This document shows positions 29,998-39,373 of a stretch of DNA of 54,484 nt, piece by piece. The DNA comes from Lachnospiraceae bacterium (GTDB lineage Bacteria; Bacillota; Clostridia; Lachnospirales; Lachnospiraceae): contig JAJQEO010000037.1 in NCBI GenBank assembly GCA_021201665.1, positions 1 to 54,484 on the forward strand, written 5' to 3'. A program made the position numbers and the translations under genes. Under the pieces are notes generated by a model that did no database searches, was not told where the DNA came from, and saw only the letters and a program-made list of their open reading frames with translations. The number at the start of each line of letters is the position of its first letter. Positions within the stretch are counted from its first letter, which is position 1.

Positions 29998-32349
29998 TTA
30001 CAGCGTACTCCACGCACTGTAAATTTTATCCAGCATGGACTGTGAGGTTTCCTCATCTACATGGATAGCGGGAAGCACACACTCCTTCCAGATCTGTGAA
30101 AAGGTTGTCAGCGGCTGGAACACGATATAGCTTCCTGCCACTTCATGTAATTTGACCCCGGATACCTCTTCCGCGATTTCCAGTGCTCTCGGATTGGATA
30201 CTACCTTCACGATATCCGTCTGCGGCCCGATCCCGTACGGGTTTTCACAGATGACATTCACTGTCAGACTTTGCGTGATCTCTGCGGAGGAATGTCCGAT
30301 CAGAAGACGAAATTCTCCCGGCTCCGTGGCCCACATGCCCAGGCGGCAGTCGTAGCTGGCGAAATCTTTTTTCGTCAAAACCAGCTGAATTTCTTTTTCT
30401 TCACCCGGCTCCAGATAGACCTTCTGAAATGCTTTCAATTCTTTAAACGGTTTCTCCAGCGTGCTTTCCACATCATGGACATACAGCTGAATCACTTCAG
30501 AGCCTGCCATTTTCCCGGTATTTTTTACTTTGACCGAAACAGTTACATCTCCTTCATCAACATTGACCTGAGATCGTGCGTTTGCTCCGGTAATCGCAAA
30601 GGTTGTGTAGGAGAGGCCGTATCCGAACGGATACATGACCTCGACGCCCTTTTTCTCATAGTAACGATATCCCACATAGATGCCTTCGCCGTACCACACT
30701 TCGCTGTCGTAGCCCGGGAAATTCCCATAGGTCGGACAGTCACGGTATTCCTTCGGGAAGGTCAGCGGCAGCTTTCCGGACGGATTCACTTTTCCAAGCA
30801 GGATGTCCGCCGCGGCGGCTCCCCCCTGCATGCCTGGTATAAACATACACAGGATTGCCGAGGCCTTTTGCTCCCAGTCCACGATCTGAACCGGAGCGGC
30901 GACATTCAGAAGCACAATCACCGGAATTCCTTTCGCCTCCGCCTCAGTCATGGCTGCGTCAAGCACCGCGCGGTCTTCCGGCTCCATGAGCATATCCGGG
31001 CGATCCGCGCCTTCCTGTCCGTTCGCGCTCACCGTCACAATTACAACCGTCGTATCCTCCCGGATCTCGCCAAAGCTTACATGATCCGCTCCCAGCATCT
31101 CGGCGACACAGTCATATACATTGGTCGTCAGCGAGGTATTCACTGCGGCGCTTCCCGCTCCGGAATCCATCATTTCCCGGCTGCGTCTGCCATAAAAGGC
31201 AGGTCTTGCGTCCGTTGAAAGCGGCAGGATCCCATCATTTTTCAGGAGAACCATTCCTTCCTTAGCCGCATTGTAGGCCGCAGTGATTCCCTCCCGAATG
31301 TCATATTCTGTCTTTCTGCCCTTCATCGTGGGCGTTTCCAGGACTCCGCGCAGGAAATTCCGCACACATTCATCCAGAGCCTCCTCCGGAAGGATGCCAT
31401 CCTCCACTGCCCGGATGATCGTGCCCATCTGTCTTGGTCCCGGCATGACCAGATCATTTCCGGCCGCGCAGGCTTCCACCTGATCATAGGCGGCCGACCA
31501 GTCAGTCATTACAAAGCCATCAAATCCCCATTCTTCACGAAGGACGTCATGCAAAAGCCAGCGGTTCTGCGCACACGGGACGCCGTTGATTTTATTGTAG
31601 GCAGACATCACGGTTTTGCACCCGGAGTCCACGCATGCCTGGAATCCCGGCAGGTAAATTTCTCTCAGCGCACGTTCCGGGATATGCTCATTGACGCCCA
31701 TGCGGTCTGTCTCCTGATTATTCGCCGCAAAATGCTTTACATTCGCCAGGACGCCCTCCGCCTGCACGCCCTTTACAAAGGAAGGCGCCAGCTTTGACAC
31801 CAGGCACGGATCTTCCGAATATCCCTCGAACAGCCGCCCGTTTCTCGGATCCCGGTGGATGTTGACGTTGGGAGTCCCCAGGAGGACATCCACGCCGCGC
31901 ACGTTCGTTTCCTGTCCGAGCGCATGCCCGCAAGCCTCGATCACTTCCGGATTCCAGGTAGCCCCAAAAAGGATTCCCGGCGGATAGCAGCCGAATTTTT
32001 GATCCTCGCCCATCGATTCCCGGGCGTGTTTGTACCGGAGTTCCCAGAGATCCGGATCACTCAGGACTATCTCCAGCCCGCCCATGCGGCCGGTGCATGC
32101 TTCTTCGTCCACCGGATTTCCTTCTTCTTCTCTGCGCTTCGCGTATTCCTGATAGGTCAGATCCAGATAATACTGGTTTGTATTAAAGCCGGTACCCCCA
32201 TCCAGAAGCAGCAGCTTCGGAATGCCATATTTCTCCATGGCTCTGGTGTAAAATGAGCTTCCCCCTGTAATGCAGGCTGCTTTTTCTTTCACAGTCATTT
32301 CTTTTATGATGTCCTCAATGGAAGCCACATCCGTCAATTTCGTTGCCAT
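29998..32349 (-). CDS. Glycoside hydrolase family 3 (beta-glucosidase-like), 783 aa
   Basis: The N-terminal TIM barrel has LLLDGGTGF, NVKHFAANNQE (substrate-binding KH, 205-206), MSAYNKINGVPC and the nucleophile segment GFDGFVMTDWSAAYD with Asp283. The middle alpha/beta sandwich (GMVLLKNDGILPLS, GKLPLTFPKEYRDCP) and a fibronectin-III-like C-terminus (VSVKVKNTGKMAGSEVIQLY) complete the usual GH3 set. There is no signal peptide, so it cleaves imported glycosides. AGGGAGGATTTT supports the start. It is embedded in the ABC operon between a permease and the second binding protein. Beta-glucosidase is the likeliest activity; beta-xylosidase cannot be excluded. Confidence 0.92.
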   Translation of the reverse strand: MATKLTDVASIEDIIKEMTVKEKAACITGGSSFYTRAMEKYGIPKLLLLDGGTGFNTNQYYLDLTYQEYAKRREEEGNPVDEEACTGRMGGLEIVLSDPDLWELRYKHARESMGEDQKFGCYPPGILFGATWNPEVIEACGHALGQETNVRGVDVLLGTPNVNIHRDPRNGRLFEGYSEDPCLVSKLAPSFVKGVQAEGVLANVKHFAANNQETDRMGVNEHIPERALREIYLPGFQACVDSGCKTVMSAYNKINGVPCAQNRWLLHDVLREEWGFDGFVMTDWSAAYDQVEACAAGNDLVMPGPRQMGTIIRAVEDGILPEEALDECVRNFLRGVLETPTMKGRKTEYDIREGITAAYNAAKEGMVLLKNDGILPLSTDARPAFYGRRSREMMDSGAGSAAVNTSLTTNVYDCVAEMLGADHVSFGEIREDTTVVIVTVSANGQEGADRPDMLMEPEDRAVLDAAMTEAEAKGIPVIVLLNVAAPVQIVDWEQKASAILCMFIPGMQGGAAAADILLGKVNPSGKLPLTFPKEYRDCPTYGNFPGYDSEVWYGEGIYVGYRYYEKKGVEVMYPFGYGLSYTTFAITGANARSQVNVDEGDVTVSVKVKNTGKMAGSEVIQLYVHDVESTLEKPFKELKAFQKVYLEPGEEKEIQLVLTKKDFASYDCRLGMWATEPGEFRLLIGHSSAEITQSLTVNVICENPYGIGPQTDIVKVVSNPRALEIAEEVSGVKLHEVAGSYIVFQPLTTFSQIWKECVLPAIHVDEETSQSMLDKIYSAWSTL

Positions 32350-32438
32350 AAAATCCTCCCTTAAACCAGAATCCGCAAAAGGTTACATCATAGAAGCCGA
32401 CAGAACCTTTTGCGAAAAGGTAATTTCCAGATAATGCG

Positions 32439-33434
32439 TTACGATTGCTTTGCTGAGGAAAATTCCATATCCGCCTCCCCGGCAATCCTCTTTTTCTCCC
32501 GAATCTGCTCCGGAACACTCGCATTCGCGGAAAAGGTAATGACCGCAAACAGGAAAACGCCGGTCAGGATTCCGCGGATCTCAGAGCTGAACCCACAGGC
32601 CACCAGTCCGGAGCTCAGCAGACGGATGGTGAACGTTCCGATCAGAACGGACGCGCTGAAGTTGATCCACCGCATCAGCACCATTGCAAGAAACACACCC
32701 ATGATTCCGTCAAAAATAATCGATACAGAGGCAATTCCTGTCACCGCCGTAACAGACACATTTGCTGACATATAGACAATCCCGGCCACTCCCAGGAAAA
32801 CGCCCGAGAGCAAGAAGGAAATAAACTTCGTCCGGTCAATATTAATTCCGGCACTCTCCGCAATTTTGATATTCGCTCCGATCGCCCGCATATCCGCGCC
32901 CAGGGTCGTACAGCTGTTGATAAAATAGAAGATCGCAAACATAATAGCCAGAATGATATAGCAGTATGGGGAGCTTCCGAGATAGCCGTCCAGCAATCCG
33001 ATTTTTCCATTTGCTCCCGGTACATAGATGTTCGGCAGCGCCTCGATCACCATGACCATCCCCAGCGAAAGTACCAGACACGGAACCCGTAAGAGCCGGT
33101 AAAGAATTCCCATTACCGCGCACAGCACAACGCCGGTCAGAATCGAGAATACGCACAGCCCCGGAATACCGGTATTTGTAATCTGCGCGAAATAAGCTCC
33201 AAAAATAGCGCATGCGTACAGAATTGCCCCCGCTGCAAAATTCCACATGTTCATGACCATGCCAAACGCGAGTGTCATGCCCAGTATAATCGGAACGACA
33301 GCCGTACGAAATGCGGACAATATCGCCGTTGTCTTCGCGAATCTTCCTCCCGTGATGACAGAAAAGACAGCCCAGACACCCACGGGCAGTATCAGTGCCT
33401 TGATCCAGTTCAGAACTTTTGATTTTACACTCAT
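32439..33434 (-). CDS. ABC transporter permease 2 (RbsC-like)
   Basis: A 331-residue polytopic protein of the BPD_transp_2 family, with about nine to ten hydrophobic segments and the conserved late motif GADMRAIGANIKIAESAGIN that contacts the ATPase. It forms a heterodimeric channel with the permease at 34883. GAAAAGGAGATCGTAAA supports the ATG. It is separated from the first binding-protein gene by a strong hairpin and from GH3 by 89 bp. Confidence 0.9.
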   Translation of the reverse strand: MSVKSKVLNWIKALILPVGVWAVFSVITGGRFAKTTAILSAFRTAVVPIILGMTLAFGMVMNMWNFAAGAILYACAIFGAYFAQITNTGIPGLCVFSILTGVVLCAVMGILYRLLRVPCLVLSLGMVMVIEALPNIYVPGANGKIGLLDGYLGSSPYCYIILAIMFAIFYFINSCTTLGADMRAIGANIKIAESAGINIDRTKFISFLLSGVFLGVAGIVYMSANVSVTAVTGIASVSIIFDGIMGVFLAMVLMRWINFSASVLIGTFTIRLLSSGLVACGFSSEIRGILTGVFLFAVITFSANASVPEQIREKKRIAGEADMEFSSAKQS

Positions 33435-33463
33435 TTTACGATCTCCTTTTCTCCCAAATCGCG

Positions 33464-33511
33464 TACCCTCCGGTTTTCACGCATTAATCTGCGTGAAAAC
33501 CGTTCGGTACA
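33464..33511 (-). terminator. Intercistronic hairpin after binding-protein gene 1
   Basis: CGGTTTTCACGCA (33471-33483) and TGCGTGAAAACCG (33490-33502) form a perfect 13-bp stem, with an outer GTACC/GGTAC pair. With no U-run it is probably a stabiliser or attenuator that gives more binding protein than permease. Confidence 0.7.
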
Positions 33512-33558
33512 GACCACAAAGAGAGGTGGTATTCTCCCGGAACTGCTCTGACACAGTC

Positions 33559-34722
33559 TTATTTGGCATCATACGCATCAATGCGTGCCATAATGTCGGT
33601 AATATTCCAATAGTCAGAACTCATGTAGCTCTCGACCATCGCTTCTCTTTCTTCCACGGTCATCTCCTCCCCGCCGGTCAAAGAGCAGAAGGAAAGGATC
33701 TCATCTGGAGTGAGTCCGCCCGGATAGTCGCCATCCGTATAGGTGGTTGCCGCCGCATATTCTTCCGCGCTCTTTACGATAAAGCCCTGGAACATCGGCA
33801 CGATTCTCGGATCCTCATCGTTGTAAAGGCGATCCGCTCCTGAGAGTGCGTTAAAGAGCTGCATATAGCAGTTAATCATATAGGTGCTGCCGCCTGCATA
33901 GGTCGCAGTCAGCATCCCCGCGTCAAAGTAGGCTTCCGTATCACCACTGGCATCCACCGCAACTACCTTGATCTGCCCGGTCAGGCCTGCAGACTGTACA
34001 GCCGCCATGACGTTTTCTCCGCCGCCGGTCACCACAATTCCATCAATGTCCGTTCCGTACGCCCCCAGGATATCTGCGGAACCAGTCAGGAAGTCTCCGC
34101 CTCTGTACTCTGCTATTACCTCCATGCCGTTGTCTTCTGCCGCGGCTTTCGCTCCCTCTACACGTTCATCATTCATGGTTTCACCTTCACTTCCGCCAAT
34201 AATCGCGATGCTCGTGCAGCCTTCATCAGCCAGCACCTGCGTAATATCATAGCCCGACTGATAGTTTCCACCGGATTCTCCTCCCAGGTCGCCTACGAAG
34301 CCGCAGTTGTATTCGGAGCCATCCACGACCAGAGCCAGCTCATCCGTGTAGGAGCGTGTCAGTGCTACATAATACACACCATTGCTTTCCATGTACTCAT
34401 ACAGAGACGGGGAGGAACCAAGAACCATGATAATACCGTCGCAGCCATTCGACACCAACGTCTCCACCGCCGTACTCAGTGCCTCGGTATCCCAGGCTGT
34501 CATGTCATAGTACTCCATCTCACAGTTGGTCAGTTCCGCGCAGTAGTCCAATGCATTGTGAAACTGCTGAGAAAGTGTGTCCGCAGTGGAAAGATAGAAG
34601 AAGCCGATCTTATAGCCGCCCAATCCATCTGCGCTTAAGCTTTCTTCTGCGCAGACATTTAATCCCGACATTGATACCGCTGTCGCCGCCGCCAGTAACA
34701 TTGCCATTGTTCTTTTTTTCAT
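33559..34722 (-). CDS. ABC transporter substrate-binding protein 1 (sugar type)
   Basis: The 387-residue protein has a signal peptide (MKKRTMAMLLAAATAVSMSG then LNVCAEE) and a type I sugar-binding fold (LGGYKIGFFYLSTADTLSQQ, SNGCDGIIMVLGSS, KVVAVDASGDTEAYFDAGML). The cysteine in LNVCAEE does not fit a lipobox well ([LVI][AST][GA]C expected), so processing by signal peptidase I after VCA is more likely. AAGGAGACAACATC supports the ATG at 34722. It sits between the two permease genes. Copy 2 at 28779 is its duplicate. Confidence 0.9.
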   Translation of the reverse strand: MKKRTMAMLLAAATAVSMSGLNVCAEESLSADGLGGYKIGFFYLSTADTLSQQFHNALDYCAELTNCEMEYYDMTAWDTEALSTAVETLVSNGCDGIIMVLGSSPSLYEYMESNGVYYVALTRSYTDELALVVDGSEYNCGFVGDLGGESGGNYQSGYDITQVLADEGCTSIAIIGGSEGETMNDERVEGAKAAAEDNGMEVIAEYRGGDFLTGSADILGAYGTDIDGIVVTGGGENVMAAVQSAGLTGQIKVVAVDASGDTEAYFDAGMLTATYAGGSTYMINCYMQLFNALSGADRLYNDEDPRIVPMFQGFIVKSAEEYAAATTYTDGDYPGGLTPDEILSFCSLTGGEEMTVEEREAMVESYMSSDYWNITDIMARIDAYDAK

Positions 34723-34882
34723 GATGTTGTCTCCTTTTCTTTTATAAAATTTTTTTATTGCTCATTGATTTATTCTCAGCCATCCACGACCGCAGGACTG
34801 CACGAGGATCTCTGTCAGCTTTCCTTTCATCTTTTCACAGGAAAGTCTGATCAATCTCTGCTCCCTTTGCAGGACAAAAGGA

Positions 34883-35887
34883 TCACTCTACCAGCTTCCC
34901 TTTCGTCTTTTCATAGGTAAGCGCGATCACGACAATAAACAGCACACCTTTGAACAGATAACCCATCGCTGAGGCATAGCCGAGCATTCCAAGACCGTTT
35001 GTCAAGATGATGACCATCAGCGCGCCGATGATCGGTGCGGAAAATCTGGAATTTGCGCCTCCGGAAAGTGGAAAACCTCCCAGCACGATTCCTACCATGA
35101 CATTCAGATTCATCGAGCTTCCTGTCGTAGGGTCCACCACACCTGCTCTCGCCACATTGAAAACTCCCGCAATTGCGAGCAAAACGCCCATAAATATGTA
35201 GACCAGATAAATTGTTTTTTCCACCTTGATACCGCTGATTCTGGCCACCGTCATACTTCCGCCCATCGCTCTGACTGACTTCCCGAAAACCGTATAATTA
35301 TAAAGCAGGTAACCCACGGCAACAAGAACGACCAGTACAACTACTTTTATTGGCACGCCGTTGAGCCATGGCGCCTGACTGTACGGAAATACGATTTTCC
35401 CCTGTTTGGATACCGCCGACACAATTCCAGAAGCTACATTGGAAATACACAGAGAAGCGATAAAAGAGTCCAGCTTTAAATAGTTCTTCGCCGTCGCCGT
35501 GATACACATAAATGCCACTGCCGTGATGGCTGCGGCGATAAAACAGATTAGCAGTGGTACACTCCTCTGATACAGCAGCGTCAGCACCATCGATGAGACC
35601 GCCATTACCTGCCCAAGCGAGAGATCCATCGCGCCCATGGAGTACAGAAACGTTGCGCCGATAATGACAATTACCAGGGTATAGCACTGGTTCAGTAGAA
35701 GGCTGAGGTTATCTATACCGATAAATTTTCCTTTTGTCAGTACGGAAAAAAGCACTACCAGAAAGATAATTCCGACATAAGGGAGTACCATAGTGAGACG
35801 TTCTTTGCGCTGTTCCGCCTCATTTAGCTTTTTCTGGATATCTTCTCCAGAAGCCGCTGCAGTCTTTACATTTGTATTTTCCTGCAT
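34883..35887 (-). CDS. ABC transporter permease 1 (RbsC-like)
   Basis: A 334-residue polytopic protein with a soluble N-terminal 30 residues, then about nine hydrophobic segments (VLPYVGIIFLVVLFSVLTKG, TLVIVIIGATFLYSMGAMDL and others) and the ATPase-contact motif GKSVRAMGGSMTVARISGIK. It belongs to the same family as permease 2 and would form the pore with it. AGGAGGGGTGAAAC supports the ATG. The gene is 12 bp downstream of the ATPase gene. Confidence 0.9.
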   Translation of the reverse strand: MQENTNVKTAAASGEDIQKKLNEAEQRKERLTMVLPYVGIIFLVVLFSVLTKGKFIGIDNLSLLLNQCYTLVIVIIGATFLYSMGAMDLSLGQVMAVSSMVLTLLYQRSVPLLICFIAAAITAVAFMCITATAKNYLKLDSFIASLCISNVASGIVSAVSKQGKIVFPYSQAPWLNGVPIKVVVLVVLVAVGYLLYNYTVFGKSVRAMGGSMTVARISGIKVEKTIYLVYIFMGVLLAIAGVFNVARAGVVDPTTGSSMNLNVMVGIVLGGFPLSGGANSRFSAPIIGALMVIILTNGLGMLGYASAMGYLFKGVLFIVVIALTYEKTKGKLVE

Positions 35888-35899
35888 GTTTCACCCCTC

Positions 35900-37411
35900 C
35901 TATACCATGTACTCAATCAGCTGTGTATCGCTGACCGTCTCGCTGCGCATAATCTCGCTGGCCAGTTGCCCGTCTCTCATGATAATCATCCGGTCGCTCA
36001 TGCCGATCAGCTCCGGAAGCTCCTCTGAGATCATCACAATCGCCTTGCCTTCTTTTTTAAACTGGCAGATCATCTGATACATGGCTGCCTTGACGCCGAT
36101 ATCAATGCCTCGTGTCGGGCAATCCATGATGTACACCTCGCTGCCGGCCGCCAGCCACTTGGAAAAGGCCACCTTCTGCTTATTTCCGCCGGAGAGCTGG
36201 CTGCAGAACTGTTTGCCGGAGACGCATTTTGTACTCATGGCCTTTATCTGCGCATCGGATAGCTCCCTTTCATCCTTTGGGGAAATGAACAGCCCTTTTG
36301 TCAGCTTTTTGTAGGATGCCATAACAGTATTGCTCTGGATACTCGCGTTCAGGATAATGGATTCGTTATCACGATCCTTGGAAACATATCCCATATTCTG
36401 TTTTATAGCATCCGTAACTGCATGGATTTTTGTATTGGACGGCACATGAACCACCTCGCCGGTAATCGTCTCGTCCAGTCCGAACATCATACGCCCGACC
36501 TCATGCATGCCACAGCCCGCAAGGCCGCCGAAGCCCAGAATTTCTCCTTTGTGTAGCTGCACGCTGAAATTCTTTATATAGCCGTCCGCGGAGGTGATAT
36601 GCCGGACATCCAGCACGACCTCGTCGCTGCAGGAGCCATCCCAGTCCTCGCGGTAATAACTGCCGGTCAGTTCACGGCCCACCATCAGGGGACGCATGTT
36701 GCCAACCGTGATATCACTTCCACTCAAATGTCCGACCATGACGCCGTCACGCAAACAGGTGATTTTACTACAGACCTGCACCAGCTCATCCAGATCGTGA
36801 GAGATAAAAATAATTCCCTTATTCTCGCTGCGCATCTTGTCGATCAGCCGGTACAAAAGCTGGCGGCCTTTCTGTGCCAGCGCGGTCGTAGACTCATCAA
36901 TGATCAATACCTCCGGCTGCAGATACATGGCGCGGGCAATCTCCACGATCTTCCGGTCTTCAAAATTCAGCTGAGAGAGCGGCATATTCGCATTCAGGTC
37001 GTCTGCTCCGATTTCCTTCAGGATGCGGTCTGCCTCTGCATGCATTTTCTTCACATTCAGATAACCAGCCTTGCTGAAGGATGCATAATTGCCAATGAAA
37101 ATATTGCTGGCCACATCGATGTTTGGCAGCGTGGCTGCTTCCTGGACAATCATCGCCACCCCATGCTTCTGCGCGTTTACCATGTTTCCTGGCTTGTACG
37201 GCTGTCCCTTGCAAAAAAGCTCACCGCTGGTCTGAGGCTGTACACCGGCAAAAATGGATGTCATCGTAGACTTTCCCGATCCGTTCTCGCCAATCAGGCC
37301 GCACACCTCGCCGCGCCGGAGCTCAAAATCAACGTCGATCAGCGCTCTGGTCGCCCCGAAGTTTTTACAGAGATTTTTACAGCTCAGCAGCACTTCCGCA
37401 TTTTTTTCCAT
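35900..37411 (-). CDS. Sugar ABC transporter ATP-binding protein (two ABC domains)
   Basis: A 503-residue tandem ATPase of the RbsA/MglA type. Domain 1 has Walker A GENGSGKST (41-49) and Walker B VLIIDEST. Domain 2 has the degenerate GFGGLAGCGMHEVG loop typical of the second half, the signature QLSGGNKQKVAFSKWL and IMDCPTRGIDIG. It powers import with permeases 1 and 2. AAAGGAGGAATAACCCGG fixes the start at 37411; the longer frame to 37468 is rejected. It is the first gene of the operon and follows an AraC-type control site (37540-37592). Confidence 0.94.
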   Translation of the reverse strand: MEKNAEVLLSCKNLCKNFGATRALIDVDFELRRGEVCGLIGENGSGKSTMTSIFAGVQPQTSGELFCKGQPYKPGNMVNAQKHGVAMIVQEAATLPNIDVASNIFIGNYASFSKAGYLNVKKMHAEADRILKEIGADDLNANMPLSQLNFEDRKIVEIARAMYLQPEVLIIDESTTALAQKGRQLLYRLIDKMRSENKGIIFISHDLDELVQVCSKITCLRDGVMVGHLSGSDITVGNMRPLMVGRELTGSYYREDWDGSCSDEVVLDVRHITSADGYIKNFSVQLHKGEILGFGGLAGCGMHEVGRMMFGLDETITGEVVHVPSNTKIHAVTDAIKQNMGYVSKDRDNESIILNASIQSNTVMASYKKLTKGLFISPKDERELSDAQIKAMSTKCVSGKQFCSQLSGGNKQKVAFSKWLAAGSEVYIMDCPTRGIDIGVKAAMYQMICQFKKEGKAIVMISEELPELIGMSDRMIIMRDGQLASEIMRSETVSDTQLIEYMV

Positions 37412-37446
37412 CCGGGTTATTCCTCCTTTTCTTTTTCTTTCCACAG

Positions 37447-37475
37447 CGTAACTGTTCAGTACCTTCACAGTTGCT
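37447..37475. repeat. Dispersed palindromic element, copy 2
   Basis: AACTGT (37450-37455) pairs with ACAGTT (37467-37472). The surrounding CGTAACTGTTCAGTACCTTC matches the minus strand of 5931-5967 at almost every position. A partial copy of the middle (TTCAGTACCTTCA, minus strand) lies at about 4662-4674. Confidence 0.55.
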
Positions 37476-37539
37476 CCACAGCTTCAATATCAGAACCATT
37501 TGTTCTGTTTATACATAAAGAATAGCCTGTTTTTACTTT

Positions 37540-37592
37540 TTGTTGTTGTCATTTTCTGCAAAATTCACTATCATTTTCGGTTCTTTTTGTGC
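37540..37592 (-). promoter_or_regulatory. AraC-type activator site and -10 of the ABC operon
   Basis: On the minus strand GAAAATGA occurs twice with 22-bp spacing (plus-strand TCATTTTC at 37571 and 37549), inside a 50-bp block that is conserved at 39180-39232. A -10-like TATTCT follows 20 bases after the GACAAC at the second half-site, with no separate -35, as expected of an activator-dependent promoter. Confidence 0.65.
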
Positions 37593-37597
37593 GGAAA

Positions 37598-39133
37598 CTA
37601 TATAAGTCCGGGGTCGATACTGAGAATTTCCGTCATTGCGTCCATCGTTTTTTTGTGCGGTTTCGTGATCATTCCGCAGTGTTCTCCCAGTTCCATGACC
37701 TGATCTCTTCCCCCGGAAAAAGGCTGCCAGACTGGCAGATCTGGATTTTCCTCATTTGGATTTCCGGTATAAATGAAATTTCTCAGATAGCGGGACATTT
37801 TCCCGGAGAGTTCCCGGTCCGTCTCCTCCCAGGATACATCCGTGTATTTCTGGTTTTTGTAAAAATACGGCAGAGCAGAGGAATGAAACGCGCCAAAACC
37901 AATATCAGGTACTGCCCGGTCAAAATAGTAGAGCCAGACCGGGCTCAATCCGCAGGCTGCCTGCATCCGGGCCCAGATGTACATGTGATGTTCAAACATA
38001 CGCTCCCGGCATTCCCAGGCTGCCGCCTGTGCCGCACTTGCGGCGTCTTCCAGATAAAGCTCCGTCAGCGCACTTCCACGTTCCCCATAGCGTATCCGCA
38101 TTTCCTCCGTAAACGTTTCCTTTTTAATCTGCGGATCCGTAAAAATCAGCCCCTCGTCTGAATTGCTCCCGAGCAGCAGGGGGACATCGTTCTGCGCATG
38201 CGTTCCGAACACTGCGCTGTAATCTCCCGGCAGCACCCAGCCGTCAATATTCGGGCCCCAGGCTCCCTGGATTTTCATTAAAGTCTCTGCATCCAGTTTT
38301 CTTAATTCCTCTGCAGTAGTGACACCGATCGCCGCCAGAGACACGCTGTCCTGCTCCTGTCTTCCCGCAAGCGTCACTTCACGGTATCCGACCAGAGAGC
38401 TGATTCCGGCAAAGAGCGCACCGCTCTGCGCAAACGCCCGCTGAAACAGCCCCTTTGCCAGCGGAGACTGATACAGGACACTGACACACCCGCCGCCCGC
38501 AGACTCTCCCGCAATGGTCACGCACTCCGGATCTCCGCCAAATGCTTCTATATTATTGCGCACCCAGCGAAGTGCCATGATCTGATCCAATATCCCGTAA
38601 TTGCCGGAAACACCCTCGTCATTTTCTTTTGATAACGCCGGATGCGTCAGAAATCCAAAGATTCCGAGACGGTAATTGACCGTTACGACGACCACATTCT
38701 CTTCCGAAAAATTGCCTCCGTTCAAAACCGGCACGGACCCGGCTCCTGTCGTAAATCCGCCGCCGTGAAAAATGACCAGCACAGGGAGCTTTGCCGCAGG
38801 GCTTCCTTTCCCTTCTGTCCGCAGAGCATGCATCGGTGTCCAGACATTCAGATACAGACAGTCCTCACTGACCGGTGTCTCTTCCGATATGAAATTCTCC
38901 TGTCCATAACACAGCCAGCGTTTTCCAGGCGGAACCACAATCTTTTTCTGCATGGCCGCAGGGCCAAAAGAAGTACAGTCGCGCACTCCCATCCAGGCAT
39001 CCGGCGGCTGCGGCGCCCGGAAGCGGAGCTCTCCTATGGGAGGCTTCGCGTAGGGAATCCCAGCGAACAGCGCACGCTTCATGTTGCCGTCAAAAATCCC
39101 CTTTACCACTCCATATGTTGTAATTGCCAGCAT
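37598..39133 (-). CDS. Type B carboxylesterase/lipase
   Basis: The 511-residue protein has the carboxylesterase family hallmarks: SEDCLYLNVWTP, the oxyanion HGGGF (123-127), the nucleophile GESAGGG with Ser211, NSDEGLIF for the acid and GAFHSSALPY for the histidine. It lacks a signal peptide and would hydrolyse esters in the cytoplasm. The frame also offers a GTG at 39139, but AAGGAGG is nine bases from the ATG at 39133 and only three from the GTG, so ATG is preferred. It has its own copy of the activator-type control site and precedes the ABC operon, so it likely removes acyl or phenolic groups from the imported glycoside. Confidence 0.92.
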   Translation of the reverse strand: MLAITTYGVVKGIFDGNMKRALFAGIPYAKPPIGELRFRAPQPPDAWMGVRDCTSFGPAAMQKKIVVPPGKRWLCYGQENFISEETPVSEDCLYLNVWTPMHALRTEGKGSPAAKLPVLVIFHGGGFTTGAGSVPVLNGGNFSEENVVVVTVNYRLGIFGFLTHPALSKENDEGVSGNYGILDQIMALRWVRNNIEAFGGDPECVTIAGESAGGGCVSVLYQSPLAKGLFQRAFAQSGALFAGISSLVGYREVTLAGRQEQDSVSLAAIGVTTAEELRKLDAETLMKIQGAWGPNIDGWVLPGDYSAVFGTHAQNDVPLLLGSNSDEGLIFTDPQIKKETFTEEMRIRYGERGSALTELYLEDAASAAQAAAWECRERMFEHHMYIWARMQAACGLSPVWLYYFDRAVPDIGFGAFHSSALPYFYKNQKYTDVSWEETDRELSGKMSRYLRNFIYTGNPNEENPDLPVWQPFSGGRDQVMELGEHCGMITKPHKKTMDAMTEILSIDPGLI

Positions 39134-39164
39134 ATCCACATTCCTCCTTTATGCAGAAAGGATA

Positions 39165-39232
39165 TCATTCTTTTTCTTTCTGTCGTTGTCAGGTTCGGCA
39201 GAATTCGTTCTCATTTTCGGACTTTTTTGTAC
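39165..39232 (-). promoter_or_regulatory. AraC-type activator site and -10 of the carboxylesterase gene
   Basis: Minus-strand half-sites GAAAATGA and GAACCTGA are 22 bp apart (plus-strand TCATTTTC at 39211, TCAGGTTC at 39189). The flanks match 37540-37592 closely, and TATCCT occupies the same position as TATTCT there. Outside this and the terminator below, 39134-39507 shows nothing else. Confidence 0.65.
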
Positions 39233-39373
39233 AGAATGTCCTTATTTTCTCCCGGCGAGGGTTACACTTTCGAGCAGAGTGGCTATATTCGCAGTCCTGT
39301 ATTTCTAACTAACCGGGTAATTTTTACTGTGTCCGGCGACAGCCGGAATTTTCCTTTCGTAGTCCTGCGTATC

